Assembly: GCA_018136815.1 (NCBI GenBank)
Contig: CM030943.1
Coordinates: 2,201,370 to 2,265,369, forward strand
Source of the DNA: Isochrysis galbana
Lineage: Eukaryota; Haptophyta; Isochrysidales; Isochrysidaceae
Reading direction: 5' to 3'
DNA length: 64,000 bases
Under the pieces are notes generated by a model. It worked only from the letters and a program-made list of their open reading frames with translations, was not told where the DNA came from and did no database searches. The position numbers and the translations under genes are program-made. Below, piece after piece: positions 29,830-40,205 of this stretch. Each line of letters starts with the position of its first letter. Position 1 is the first letter of the stretch.

Positions 29830-32586
29830 TCATCGGCGCTTCAGATCAGCAATGGGGCGAGGGATCTGTGGTGCCAATTGTTCCTCATCCGCGCCTGTGG
29901 AGTGTCGCGACTGCCAAGGCACAGCCGACTTGCGTGGAACCGTCCCCACTCGTGCTTGGTGCTCTGCGAGGAGCGTTTCTGCGACCTGCCTTAGATCGGC
30001 GCTCTTATTAAATGCGAAGTCCACGTGAGGAAGCGCGGCGAGTTGTCGATTGCGCCCCTCACCCTCGGCGGTGAGAATGCACACGATGCCCCGAAAGCCT
30101 TCCTCCCGGAGCTCACGTGCGAGATCAGACCCTTTGACGAACACGCCCTCGTCCTCAAGGTCGATGTTCTCATCGAGCACTGCAACATCTGCCGGTGGTT
30201 GGCTGGCCGCCTCAAGAGAACTGCCATCAGGTTCAAACGCAGCAAAGAAGGGAAAGGAGGTGAGATGAGGGCGGGGCTATGCAAGGCAACATTTTGGATG
30301 GTGTACCGAAACTCTACATCGCGGGGCCTCTTAGGCCATCGGTTTGTCCTTGTATGCAAGCATAAGCGACGAGGAATTTAACTAGGCTCTAAGGGATACG
30401 GCGGGGGAAAGGCTCACATGGTCTTTCGGCCCATGACAATGTCGACAAAGGCCTGCACTTCAGCCAAAGAAGCACCGACGCTCCCGCTGCGTTGGCGGTC
30501 CGCGCGCATGCACACGCCGAAAAGAAAGTTCTGAGGAGTACACACAAGTGACGAGAAGGCGACCCAGTGAGTCGCTACAGCTGAGCAGGGTGGGCCGTAC
30601 GTAAATTAAGCTAACCTGCATTCGGCGCAGCGTCGGAGAGTCGTCGATGCCGATGCACACCAGAGAGGACCCATTCAAGGGACATGGCTGAAAGACTTTG
30701 CCCCTCGACGTCGGCGTGGCCATTCGCAGGGTCGACCCGATAGTGACCCCTACGCCTGGCGATAGTCGGGATCCGGTGGAGGATGTCGCATGGATAGTGC
30801 GGCATTGCATCATTCGACCTGGCGAGCTTCGGCCGATGACGTTAGGGCTGCTGCCACAGAGCGGTGAGAACTCGCTGCCTTCTCCGCACTTTTCCGCCGG
30901 GAGTACCAAATTGACGGTGGTGTGCCGTTCGTCGGCTTCCATCCACGCCTGACCTCCAACTACCGTTGTGGCCAGCTTGACCGATGATAGTCCGAGCCCG
31001 TTGCTGCCGGTGGGGAGACACGGCGGGCAGCGAGAAGGAGCTCAGTACCTCTATCTGGCCAACGGCTGGGTCGTCAAGGCGTGCCAGATTGCTCGGCGAA
31101 TGGACCTCACCTTAAGCGACTGCGGCCGTTAGCTGCCGTTGGAGCACTCTTCTTGAAGCCTTTCTCGAATACTTGCCGACATTCTTGAGGCGAAAGGTGC
31201 GGCGAACCAGGCAAGTTTGAATTGCTCACCGAGACTTGCAACCACTCCTTGCCAGCTTCATCTGCAACACGGGGCAACGGACGATCGAGCAGAACGGCGT
31301 TGCGCTCCGCATGGGCACCGGCACAAGAGCAGGGGAAGTCGAGTGGGCGAGCCGTGGTCCTACCCTGTTCGAGCTTGGCCCTTGCACTGATTTGCTTCTG
31401 CGAGGGCGAGTACTTGGCGGCGTTTGTGGATACCTCCTGCAGGAGGAGCCGCAGGACCGTCGTGTCGACCATCACTCTTCGATGCGAGGAGTCGATCTTG
31501 GCATGGGGTCCAAGTGCAGCTCTCAGCTCATCGATCAAACTAGCCTCTTTCAGATCCGATTTGTAAGTGCCGTCTTCAAGCTGCACAAAGACCTCGCGCT
31601 TGTAGCACCTGCAATGGCTGTCGGAGGGGACGGATCTCCAAGACGAGGCGCTCATGGCAAGGCATACCTCGGGTTTGGTGCCCTCGGAGGGAAAACATGT
31701 GGACGGCTCGGCGGGCTTGCAGTTGTGCGTTCCCTCGGCCGTGCCGTCTTTTGTGGGCCGAGCAGCCTTACCAATCTGAAGTCTGTGTGAGCATCTCGAG
31801 AACTTGTACTCGTAAAGCGTGCGACGACTCGCCGACGTGGTCGTCCTGGCGGTGAGCTTCCTCATCGTGCTGGCGCACCGCCTCTTTGAGAAGCGCTCGC
31901 GCCCCCCCGCATTGCCCTTTGATGACATGGAGGAGCCGAGAGTCGGCGCGCTGCAGGGCAGACTTTTGACGTAGCATCTTGATGAGCACGTTCACATCAG
32001 CATTGAGCGCACATCCGCACACGAAACCCAAGGTGCTGCCCGTGAGTGCGAGCAACGACGCCGGCCCCGTCGCGAGGTACATTGCCTTGGGAATCTGACC
32101 TAGTGAGCTGAACAAGAGTATCCCGAACCTCGTCGAGATGGGCACGCCTCGACAGGCCATGAACAGCTGCAACATGATGGCACAGTGGGAGAGAACCCCA
32201 TCTGTGAACGTGAGACTATGAGCTGACTGTGTCGAGAGGCTGAGCACCTCTGACAGGGCTAGAGTGAGCGCGATGAGCAAGTGCGGCTGTACCATCACGG
32301 AAGACACCAGCGACGAAGGGCGCCGATGCGCGGGCTGGGCGAATGCCGATGCAGACAACGCAGCTACGGCTGTCAGAAGCCAGCCCAGCCGAGAAGTGCG
32401 CCACATGATGCAGAGCAAGATGAGCGCCATAGCTGAGCCTGTGGCACCACCAGCGAGCGTGAACGGATGGTCCTTGTCGTCGACGTGACACGTCTGCGCA
32501 TGTGCAAGCGCAGACAAACCATGCGAAGATGCGGCCGTGGCGAGGACTTGCACTCGGTGAATAGAGCGTCGAAGTGATGAGGCCAT
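29830..32586 (-). CDS. Membrane-bound hybrid histidine kinase with C-terminal receiver domain
   Basis: Exons 32586-31772, 31608-31364, 31261-31111, 31003-30616, 30530-30418 and 30202-29830, all GT-AG with matching phases, 694 residues. Residues about 40-195 contain five or six hydrophobic helices. A dimerisation-type region follows with His220 in 'DSRLLHVIKGQ' as candidate phospho-acceptor. The ATPase domain has the N box 'LQEVSTNAAKYS' (Asn334) and the glycine box 'SNGLGLSSVKLATTVVGGQA' (around 404-423). The receiver domain has the acidic pair Asp524-Asp525 ('GIDDSPT'), phospho-acceptor Asp581 ('VAVLDENID'), Thr615 and Lys637, so all key residues are present. A 63-base segment (30813-30751) could be a further intron that keeps the frame. 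A role in environmental signalling is expected; the ligand is unknown. Confidence 0.85.
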
Positions 32587-33454
32587 TGCACCGCGTCACT
32601 GGACCTGGTAAGGCACAAAGCAAGGGTCCAGAGAGATTGAATGAGTCTTGATCTGAGGTTTGGTCTCATGCCGTGAGCCGACACGACGCTCGCGGTAGGC
32701 GTGGTCTGGCGACAGCGCGCTTGTGTGGCCGTCGAAAGGAAAGGCACCATTGGCTCGCGGAAGCGCCGTCGCCGCTCCCCGCAAGGCTCTGAGCCGTGGA
32801 CCCCCGGGGGCAGGCCGCAAAAGCTGGCGGAGCTGGCGCGTGCGTGAAGTGTTCCGCTTCCAAAAGGCACCCAGTGGCCGCGCGAAGAGTCGTCGGGTTG
32901 AGTGTGTGGGGTGGGGTGGGTGGGGGGTGGAGTGGGTGGAGAGGGGTCGAGTCCGGGATGCGGGCGCGGGCGGCGCAGGGGGTGGGCGAGGTGGGCGAAG
33001 GACCTCCCTCCGAGAGACTCGCGTACCCGTAGGCTGTTCTCGGAATGTGTCGCTCTGCAACTGCGCCACCGATTGCATCCACTCTAACGCAAATGGACTC
33101 TCATTGCCTTGGATGCCGCCCCCCCCCCGCACCCCTCCCCTTCCCCCCCCCCCCGCACCCCTCCCCTTTCCCCTCCCCTCCCTCCGCCCGCCGCGGCCGA
33201 GATCTCCACGCAGCAGATCTGTCGCCCCCCGCCCGTCCCGCCCCCGCCCGTCCCGCCCCCCCCGGGCGGAGGGGAAGCGGTAACGAGAAATACCGAACGA
33301 AGAGAAGAGAGAAGCTCGCGGAGGGAAGAGTCGGGACAGGCAGACGGGCGGGGGGGCGCGCCGGGGGCGAGGGGCGAGGGGGGGGGGCGCGCGGGGGGGG
33401 GGGGGGGGGGTTGCAGCGACTGTTGGAAGCGGAAGAGAGTGATCTCATGCAGAC
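32587..33454. other. Upstream region of the histidine kinase gene, very GC-rich
   Basis: Poly(C) and poly(G) tracts (33119-33160, 33340-33412) and direct repeats of 'cgcccgtcccgcccc'. Long frames on both strands reflect a lack of stop codons in GC-rich DNA. No domain was recognised. Confidence 0.45.
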
Positions 33455-33690
33455 CTTTGGGGCTGAATACATTGGCACGAGCCTCCTTCGGGGGATATAC
33501 CGTCTTCTGTGCTCGTCGTGGTCGCCCAAGGCGGGCAGATTCGGAATCTCCCTCTGGACTCAAGGCCTGGCTCGCCGATGTTCGTTTCGAAATTCGAGGA
33601 TTTGAGCTTTCTTTTGACCGTTGCGGGAAGTGTCCACGCGTGTCAGCCAAGAGATGCCGGTTGCAGAGCTGGGCCACTCGCGTTCAGATT
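33455..33690 (+). repeat. 'SKFEDL' dispersed repeat (copy, plus orientation)
   Basis: Aligned with inverted copies at 47935-48165, 62450-62665 and 62810-63030. The plus frame reads 'GSPMFVSKFEDLSFLLTVAG' where the others read 'GSPIFVSKFEDLSFIFTVTV'. Confidence 0.75.
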
Positions 33691-33751
33691 CCCCCCTGCG
33701 CAGATTCCCCCCTCGCCGTCGGCTTCTATTCCCTAGTCCGAGCGACAACCT

Positions 33752-33860
33752 ATTTTTATAAGTGGGGGTCAATGGGGGCCTCGCGCCTCGCGCCCCCCTC
33801 TCTCCTTCACGGACACCCCCGGGGGTGGGCCCGTACAATCAACCCCAGCCCCTGCCCTCT
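33752..33860 (+). repeat. 105-bp dispersed repeat (copy 2)
   Basis: Second copy of 24193-24297, same orientation. In both places the repeat directly follows another repeat element. Confidence 0.75.
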
Positions 33861-34233
33861 GGCAGGGGCTGGTCAATCATCATTCTGGCCCAGACCCCTA
33901 GTGGGCGCGGGCCGCGACTCGCACTCCCACGCCCAATGCTGGGCCTGCACCGACGGGCCAGCTCCGGCGGTGTCAGCGAGGGTGCTGTTGACCGTGAGGG
34001 CGGAGTCGGCTAAGATTACTCCTTCTTTGCCGGTAGCCTCGCCGGAGCGGCAGACCATTAGGTCTCGAACATATAGGCAATGCCTTGGGTAGGCAGATGG
34101 TAGGGTATCCACGACGCTATCCGGTCGGTGCGCGGTCACGTGTGCGATGGTGTCGGACGGGGACGGGGTTGGTCACTATAAGTATAAGGGGGGGGGCTGA
34201 GCTACTCTCGGGAGTTTTTTTTTCGCGTTTCAA

Positions 34234-34617
34234 GTGAATCTCAGAACTACGGTGGCGGCCGCCCCGGTCGGAGGGCTGCCGAGGCTGCCGGTCACCTCGG
34301 AGGCCACATCAGCAAGCCTCATGCCACGCTCAGGTGTGCGCCGCGCTCCCACACCCACTCCCTCCCAAAGCCAAAGGTCACCCAAGATGGGCACCATGAA
34401 GGCCCCTCCCTCCAACCTCCATGGGGAGGAGAGGGAGAGAGAGAGAGGGAGAGGGAGAGGACGCCATCGCGACCATCGCGCCATGCAGACCAAGATGACC
34501 GCGCGAACGCGCGCAGCACGCGCGGTCCACGAGAGACTGGCCAAAGGAGGCAGATCAACCCCAATGGGCCCACATGGGAGGTCTCCAACCATCCCATGTG
34601 GGCCATCCACTCCTTAG
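34234..34617 (+). mobile_element. ORF1-like Pro/Arg-rich frame, probable retroelement remnant
   Basis: The frame starts 'MNLRTTVAAAPVGGLPRLPV' and is rich in Pro, Arg, Ser and Thr, with phrases ('GPHGRSPTIPCGPSTP', 'PKMGTMKAPPSNLHG') resembling the style of the MERA-family ORFs at 1015 and 11146. No enzyme domain and no boundaries found. Confidence 0.3.
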
Positions 34618-34964
34618 CAGAGCCGGCTCCCAGTCGAGCCAGCCGAGGAGTGAGAGAGGTGAGCGCTCTCGCATCGCCGCGAGCACGCGCGAGGCCGGCG
34701 ATCGGGCGCGGGCATGGCCACCAAGCCCAGCCCTACCCCCTCCGCCCGAGCAGCAGCTCCATATCACAAGGAGGCCGCAGCGCGGCCCCCTGAGGCTTGA
34801 GGATGAGAGCGCGGCGCGGCGCGCCAGGTGTCGTTCCGTCAATAGTGGGACATCAGTCGAGTTGAGCGATCAAATGTCCACAGTTGTATTGTAGTCGTTT
34901 AACATTAGATCATGTTAAAATTATAAGAGAGAGACGCCGTCAAAGCTTCTTCGCTAATCACATC

Positions 34965-35225
34965 GATGCACGCCGTGCATGGGCGCGGCGCGATGTGCAT
35001 CGGTCCCCCCGCGGATACGCCGTGCGTGCGCATGTCAACCCGTTCCATATGTGTACCCCCTGCGGCCCACAACTACGTAAACTGGCAATATAAGAGATGT
35101 TTCGTTACGCAGCACCTGTGATGACTTGCAATCACAATGTGCACGCCGTGCGTGGGCACGGCGCGATGTGCACCGGCGCCCCCCCCCCGCGGGGGCGCCG
35201 TGCGTGCGCATAGCAACTTCCAGGA
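34965..35225 (+). repeat. Tandem duplication of a palindrome-rich 70-85-bp segment
   Basis: The segment with 'gcacgccgtgc.tgggc.cgg' through 'gccgtgcgtgcgcat' occurs at about 34965-35035 and again at 35138-35212. CGCCGTGC/GCACGGCG inverted pairs recur inside. Confidence 0.65.
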
Positions 35226-35587
35226 AGGTGCACGCCGTGCGTTCACTCTTTCCGCGGGGGAACTCTGGGCGCAGAGGACGGGCGGAACCCCTGGGGCACC
35301 CCCCTGGGACCAGTTGATTATTACCGTATATGACGAGAACACTAACGTAAACGGCTGGTCTGGTCTTCTGATCTCTCTCTCTCTCCCGCCCCCCCGGGGG
35401 GGGGGGGGGTTCCCCCTCTTCCCCTCCCACAGGCGCGCTCGCCGGACTGCTTCGTGGTTGCGTGTCGTGGCGGGTTGCATGTGGCTGTTTGCATTACTGG
35501 ATATATTTTCTCTCTCTCGCGACGCGCATCATACACCACAGAGCCACCAGAGGCGCGCGCGCGCGCGCGCGCTTGCTTCACCCCGCC

Positions 35588-35745
35588 CGCCGCTCGTCGA
35601 GCTCAAGCCACTAGAGCTCGACTCGGTCATTGCACGTTCGGCCAGAGAGGGTTGTGTTGTCCGAGGGGGGCGTCGTGCGCGCGGGCAGCGTGCCCGCCCG
35701 TTCGTCGAGCTCAAGCCACTGGAGCTCGACTCGGTCGGTGTGCGC
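35588..35745 (+). repeat. Two copies of a hairpin segment near the ankyrin gene 3' end
   Basis: GTCGAGCTC...GAGCTCGAC hairpins at about 35597-35623 and 35704-35730, with the same loop 'aagccact(a/g)'. They lie just beyond the stop codon of the minus-strand ankyrin gene and could affect transcript end formation. Confidence 0.6.
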
Positions 35746-35792
35746 ATGACGTGATTTGGTCGACTCATGCGCCTTCGCCCGCGCGCACCACT

Positions 35793-36590
35793 TCAGAGCC
35801 CGTCAGAGAGTGGCGCGGCGCACTCGGGGTGGGCGTTCGAGCAGGCCGCCTGGAGCGCACGGCCGAGGGAGGGAGCTGCGTGGGCGCCGCCGCCGTGCGC
35901 CAGCAGCAGCGAGGCGCAGCGCGTGTGCCCCTTCTTGCACGCGTTCGCGAGCGTCTCCGCTCCGACGGCCGCGCCGGCCTCGAGCAGCTCGCGCACGACG
36001 CCCGGCGAGTCGCTGCGGACCGCGTGGTCGAGCAGCGCGGAGGTCGCGTGCTCGGGCGCCTCGCGCAGCCTCTCGCGCGCCCAGCGCGCGTGGTCGCCGT
36101 AGGCCGCCGCCTGCAGCGTGCCGCCGGCTTCCTCGGCGGCCAGGGCCTCGAGGACCTCCGGCGGCAGCGCGGTGCCGCCGTCGTGCATCCGCCGCAGCAG
36201 CTTGGTCATGCCTCGCTCGGCGGCCGCGAGCACCTCGTCGCGGCCGGCCGGCGCGCCCGCGTCGACCAGGCGGAGCGCCACGCGCGCCTCGCCGGCGTGG
36301 ATCGCGTGCCACAGCGCCGTCCGGCCCGACGCGTCGCGCCACGTCACCGGCAGGCGGCCCAGCTGCAGCAGCGTCCGCAGGATGTCCGCGCAGACCGGCG
36401 CCGCCACCCCGTCGGCCGCGCACAAGGAGAGGGCCGCTTCCGCGTCGGCGCCGGCCGACAGCAGCAGCTCGGCGCGAGGCAGCAGCCGGCGCGCGCACGC
36501 GTCCCTCAGCGCGCGCGACAGCAGGCCCTCGTGCAGTGCGCCGCCGCCGTCGAGCCGCTGCAGCAGCTGCCACTGTCTACTCACTCTACG
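35793..36590 (-). CDS. Ankyrin-repeat protein, 5' end unresolved
   Basis: The minus-strand frame from about 36590 to the stop at 35793 codes about 265 residues. Ankyrin repeats are visible: 'DASGRTALWHAIHAGEARVA' with 'LRLVDAGA', 'TSALLDHAVRSDSPGVVREL' with 'LEAGA', 'ETLANACKKGHTRCASLLLA', and 'GRALQAACSNAHPECAA' at the end. The frame runs upstream without a stop into the CT minisatellite, where it would code a Glu/Arg repeat, and has no Met before the first repeat. The real start is therefore probably in an upstream exon; candidate acceptors are GAGTGAGTAG at about 36575-36585 and GCTGCTGCAG at about 36560. Protein-binding scaffold by family. Confidence 0.65.
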   Translation of the reverse strand, partial: RRVSRQWQLLQRLDGGGALHEGLLSRALRDACARRLLPRAELLLSAGADAEAALSLCAADGVAAPVCADILRTLLQLGRLPVTWRDASGRTALWHAIHAGEARVALRLVDAGAPAGRDEVLAAAERGMTKLLRRMHDGGTALPPEVLEALAAEEAGGTLQAAAYGDHARWARERLREAPEHATSALLDHAVRSDSPGVVRELLEAGAAVGAETLANACKKGHTRCASLLLAHGGGAHAAPSLGRALQAACSNAHPECAAPLSDGL

Positions 36591-36629
36591 GCTTAGAGAG
36601 TTGTGTCCATCCCCAAGGTGGACGGGTCC

Positions 36630-37210
36630 CCTCTCTTCTTCTCTCTCTTCTCTCTCTTCTCTCTCTTCTCTCTCTTCTCTCTCTTCTCTCTCTTCTCTCT
36701 CTTCTCTCTCTTCTCTCTCTTCTCTCTCTTCTCTCTCTTCTCTCTCTTCTCTCTCTTCTCTCTCTTCTCTCTCTTCTCTCTCTTCTCTCTCTTCTCTCTC
36801 TTCTCTCTCTTCTCTCTCTTCTCTCTCTTCTCTCTCTTCTCTCTCTTCTCTCTCTTCTCTCTCTTCTCTCTCTTCTCTCTTCTCTCTCTTCTCTCTCTTC
36901 TCTCTCTTCTCTCTCTTCTCTCTCTTCTCTCTCTTCTCTCTCTTCTCTCTCTTCTCTCTCTTCTCTCTCTTCTCTCTCTTCTCTCTCTTCTCTCTCTTCT
37001 CTCTCTTCTCTCTCTTCTCTTCTCTCTCTTCTCTCTTCTCTCTCCTCTCTCTTCTCTCTCTTCCTCCTCTTCCATCTCTTCTCTCTTCTCTCTCTTCTCT
37101 CTCTTCTCTCTCTTCTCTCTCTCTTCTCTCTCTTCTCTCTTCTCTCTCTTCCTCCTCTTCCATCTCTTCTCTTCTCTCTCTTCTCTCTCTCCTCTCTCTC
37201 CTCTCTCTTC
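36630..37210 (+). repeat. 9-bp CT minisatellite, about 570 bp
   Basis: Unit TCTCTCTTC repeated about 60 times, with few variants such as TCTTCCTCCTCTTCCATC near 37055-37075 and 37150-37165. The period is a multiple of three and has no stop codon in either direction, so artefactual frames of several hundred codons arise. Confidence 0.95.
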
Positions 37211-37310
37211 CCGACTCTCTTTCCGTCCACCGCCCCCGATCTCGTCAAACTCATGTGTTCCCCAGAAAATGCCTCCTTCTTCTTCCTGTCCGTTGAGACC
37301 TAAGCGTCTG

Positions 37311-37335
37311 GTGCTCTCTCTCTCTCTCCCTCTCT

Positions 37336-37366
<31 letters not shown>

Positions 37367-37431
37367 CCTCTCTCTCTCTCTCTCTCCCCCTCTCCTTCTC
37401 TCCCTCTCTCTCTCTCTCTCTTTTTCTCTCC

Positions 37432-37466
<35 letters not shown>

Positions 37467-37540
37467 CCCACCCACCCACCCACCCACCCACCCCCCTTTC
37501 TCTTTCTCTCTCTCTCCCCCCCCCCCTCTCTCTCTTCCGC
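37311..37540 (+). repeat. CT-rich simple sequence with CCCA repeat
   Basis: (CT)n runs with C interruptions and (CCCA)n at about 37466-37490. Lies in the presumed leader region of the gene at 37747. Confidence 0.85.
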
Positions 37541-37746
37541 ACCCGCTCTCCCTCTTCTCTCCCTCTTCTCTCCCAGAGTCTTCTCTCCCGGCCTTCTCCC
37601 TCCGCTCGTCCACAGCCAACCGCTTGTGAGTTCTTCACATAACCATCCCCTCTTCTCTCGTAGACAAGGGTCCACCCCAGCAAGGACAAGACAGACCCGC
37701 TCTCCTCCTCTCTCCCTCCCCTTCTCTCTTCCTCCACCTCTCCCCG

Positions 37747-38512
37747 ATGTCCGACTCGGACCTCGACGTGATCGAGCACCCCGAGTCGCCGCCCTGCACC
37801 CCCTCTCCCGCCCCACCCGCCCCGCCCGCCCCGCCCGCGCTGGGAGGCCGCCATTCTCTCACTCTTGCAGTCTCGCTCCCTCTCCTCTTTGCCATCGGCA
37901 CTGCTGCAGTCTCTGCCTCCTCAGCTATGGCGCTCTCGGCGTGCAAGGCAGAGCGGCAGATGGAGAGGGAGCAGATGGACGCGCTCAGGGCCCAGCTGGG
38001 ACGACTGCGCACCGACAGCTCCTCGAGGGAGAAGGATGCGAGTGAGAGCCTCCAGATGAGAGAGGAGGAGCTGAGGGTGAGAGAGGAGGAGCTCAGGGTG
38101 AGAAGAGAGGGGCTGGGGTCAAGAGAGAAGGGTGGGGGGTGGGGGGAAGGCGTGCGATAGGGAGGAAGGCAGACTGTTCGGTTGGGGGGGGGGGGGGGAC
38201 GAGGGGGACTTCTGGCCGACGGCCTCCAGAGGAGGGCGGAGGGCGAGGGCCCGTGGGATGGGATGGAGGTCAGAGAGTGGGGCGGCGGAGCGCAAGCGCG
38301 CAAGCCAAGATGAAATGAGCCAGGTAGGCCAGTGGGGCGGCGCTGGAGAAGCCGTGGGGTATGGCCTGAGCTAGGGCGTGTCGCGCACGGCTGGATATGG
38401 GGGCGCAGGGCCACATTCGCCTGTCAACCGTGATGGCCGCCTGTCCTCGCAGGCTGCCAACGCGAGGGCTGAACGTCTCAAGGAGCAGTGCGGCTGGTGG
38501 TGCTCGCCCTAG
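37747..38512 (+). CDS. Small single-pass membrane protein with coiled coil
   Basis: Two exons, 37747-38097 and 38453-38512 (phase 0, GT-AG), 136 residues. It starts 'MSDSDLDVIEHPESPP'. A proline-alanine segment (about 18-32) is followed by a hydrophobic helix at about 38-62 ('LTLAVSLPLLFAIGTAAVSA'). From about 65 onward a charged coiled coil contains two copies of 'REEELRV/R', and the short second exon ends 'QCGWWCSP'. The donor could lie one 'REEELR' repeat earlier or later, because the repeat itself contains GTGAGA, so exon length is uncertain by seven residues. No family recognised; a membrane anchor or tether is a guess. The CT-rich DNA upstream fits a leader. Confidence 0.55.
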
Positions 38513-38528
38513 CACTGAGGAAAGCTGT

Positions 38529-38606
38529 GTGGACAGCGCCAGAATGTGAGAGTAAGAGATCTAGGCCTGGACAGCGCCAGAATGTGAGAGTAAGAGATTT
38601 AGGCCA
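38529..38606 (+). repeat. 37-bp tandem duplication
   Basis: 'ggacagcgccagaatgtgag' plus 'agtaagagat.taggcc' occurs twice in a row with one base difference. Confidence 0.8.
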
Positions 38607-39559
38607 CGTCGATGCATTTCGGTCAATGTTCAGCTAGCCCAGGCCACTGGTGTCGACGAGGACCAGCTGCCGTGGTTGCTGTCTGGCAGCATCTCCGAGG
38701 GGCGCCACCGTTCGTACCAGTGGCCACGTGGTAGCCGCGCTCTGGCGGCGTGAGCTGCCCTGCCGCCGTGCTATTGATGCGGCTCGGAGGCACCTCGACG
38801 GCCGGCCGTGGTTGCCATGGCACTCCGCAGAGGGCCACTTATGGCAAGGAGTTGGTGATGGGTATGGAGGCGGTGTAAGCTGAGGGCAACAATCGGCCTC
38901 TAGGTGCGATGGGTGACCGTCGCCTCGCTTGCCGCTATTTCTGGGTCCATTCACATACAGGATCATATACGCGACAGAAATGCTACCTTGGGTGTTTGCA
39001 TCACCCGGACCGCCAAGACTCCTGGGCGGATGGGCCCATTGGTAGTACTGGCGGTGCGAAAGCGATACAGCTTGATCGGCGCGAGTGTGCACGCACTACA
39101 GATGGCATCGCACGATGTAAGTGTACTTGTGCTTGAGGGGGGGGGGGGGGGGCAAGGGGCGAGCAAGGCAATGACAATGAGCACAGACGTGCAGCCGGGT
39201 GTTGTGTGTGGTGGGACCTAATGCGGGGTGCCCGTGGGAGGGTACATGGTGCGCGCGCCAATTGCTGCGCCAGGTAGGAGGACGAGCAAGGCGCGATGTA
39301 GAGACCGATTACACGGGACTGGCTGTGAGGGACTGGCGTGTGCCATGCTAGGTTGTGTTTAGGGGTAAGGGGAGGAGTGTTGAGAGCTGTAGGCCATGTT
39401 CTGTAAAGTATAAAGTCCATGGGAGGCATTGGGATGAGGAGCACTCCGACCGTGGAAGGGAAGGCTTAGTCTATAGTCTGGTGAAGGGTAGCATTCGGAA
39501 GATGTTTCAATTGCTTTCTTTCAGAAGGCGGGTAGTCGACTGGCTCCGCCCGTAGATGC
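38607..39559. other. Intergenic, no gene seen
   Basis: Frames up to about 150 codons on the minus strand lack any family signature. Poly(G) at 39137-39152. Confidence 0.4.
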
Positions 39560-39565
39560 CGTGTG

Positions 39566-39904
39566 TTAGTTTTGGTTTTGGGATAGGGACCGTGGAGACA
39601 CGGAGACACGACCGTGAGCTGGATCGAGCATGACCACTGGCTCGATATGCGATGAGACGGAAGGGGGACGATCGGCGGGAGGCGCGGTGGAGATGGCCGG
39701 GAGTGATGGAATGGCGGGCTCAACCACCTCCTCAGCAGGGGAAGGCCCCATTGGCAGGTCCGGCACGGGACGCGTCGGCTCGGATTCTACTCCTGACGGA
39801 TTGATCGTCGCCACACATTCAACCGGCGACGGAAGGGAGGAAGGGTTTACGGCGGGAGCGCGCGGCTGAGGAAGTCCCAGATGGCAAGACGGGCTCCACC
39901 TCAT
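39566..39904 (-). mobile_element. Gag-like N-terminal fragment, inverted
   Basis: The minus-strand frame contains 'GPSPAEEVVEPAIPSLPA', which matches the plus-strand start at 42046 ('PPSSAEEVVQPVIGHPP'), including the later 'PVVMLDPAHG' versus 'AVVTSDPSPP'. The orientation is opposite to the methyltransferase-like piece that starts within 20 bases of its border, so an inversion or nested insertion lies near 39870-39920. Confidence 0.5.
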
Positions 39905-39921
39905 CCAGGAATGGAGGCGGG

Positions 39922-40205
39922 TTGGTGGGGGCGCAGCTCGTGCAGTTCCCTCGACAATCGCCCGCCTCGCCAGCCCACCTGCTTCCAGAACATTTCGACG
40001 ATCTTTGCCGCACGCTCACCGACATTGAGACCGACGCCGACGCACTGTGCGCCGAAGGTGTCAGCGCCCCGCGCGTCCTTGTTGTCGGTGAGACGAGTGG
40101 AGTTGTCTCGTCTATGTTTCTTCTCGCCGGCGCCGACGTCGCGACGTGCGACCTGTGCCCGTCCGAAGTGGGATATGTTCCGCACTTCGAAGGGAACGCG
40201 GATGC
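39922..40205 (+). pseudogene. Retroelement-associated C5 DNA methyltransferase-like domain, truncated copy
   Basis: The frame reads 'HFDDLCRTLTDIETDADALC', 'APRVLVVGETSGVVSSMFLL', 'AGADVATCDLCPSEVGYVPH', then loses similarity after 'FEGNA'. It aligns with 54292-54420 (identical 'GETSGVV', 'CDL.PSE', 'PHF.G'). Only the SAM-binding half is present; the catalytic PPC segment is missing. In contrast to the second copy, the segment joining it to the preceding helix is in one frame. Confidence 0.6.

Noticed and set aside
33084-34092. Frames of 190-330 codons across the poly(G)/poly(C) region
   Set aside because: Homopolymer translation (Gly, Pro, Arg, Ala) and passage through a dispersed repeat; no conserved motif.
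36593-38045. Very long open frames (up to 515 codons) on both strands around the CT minisatellite
   Set aside because: They are translations of a 9-bp repeat without stop codons (Leu-Ser-Leu or Glu-Arg-Glu repeats) and have no domain; only the ankyrin end and the 37747 gene are kept.
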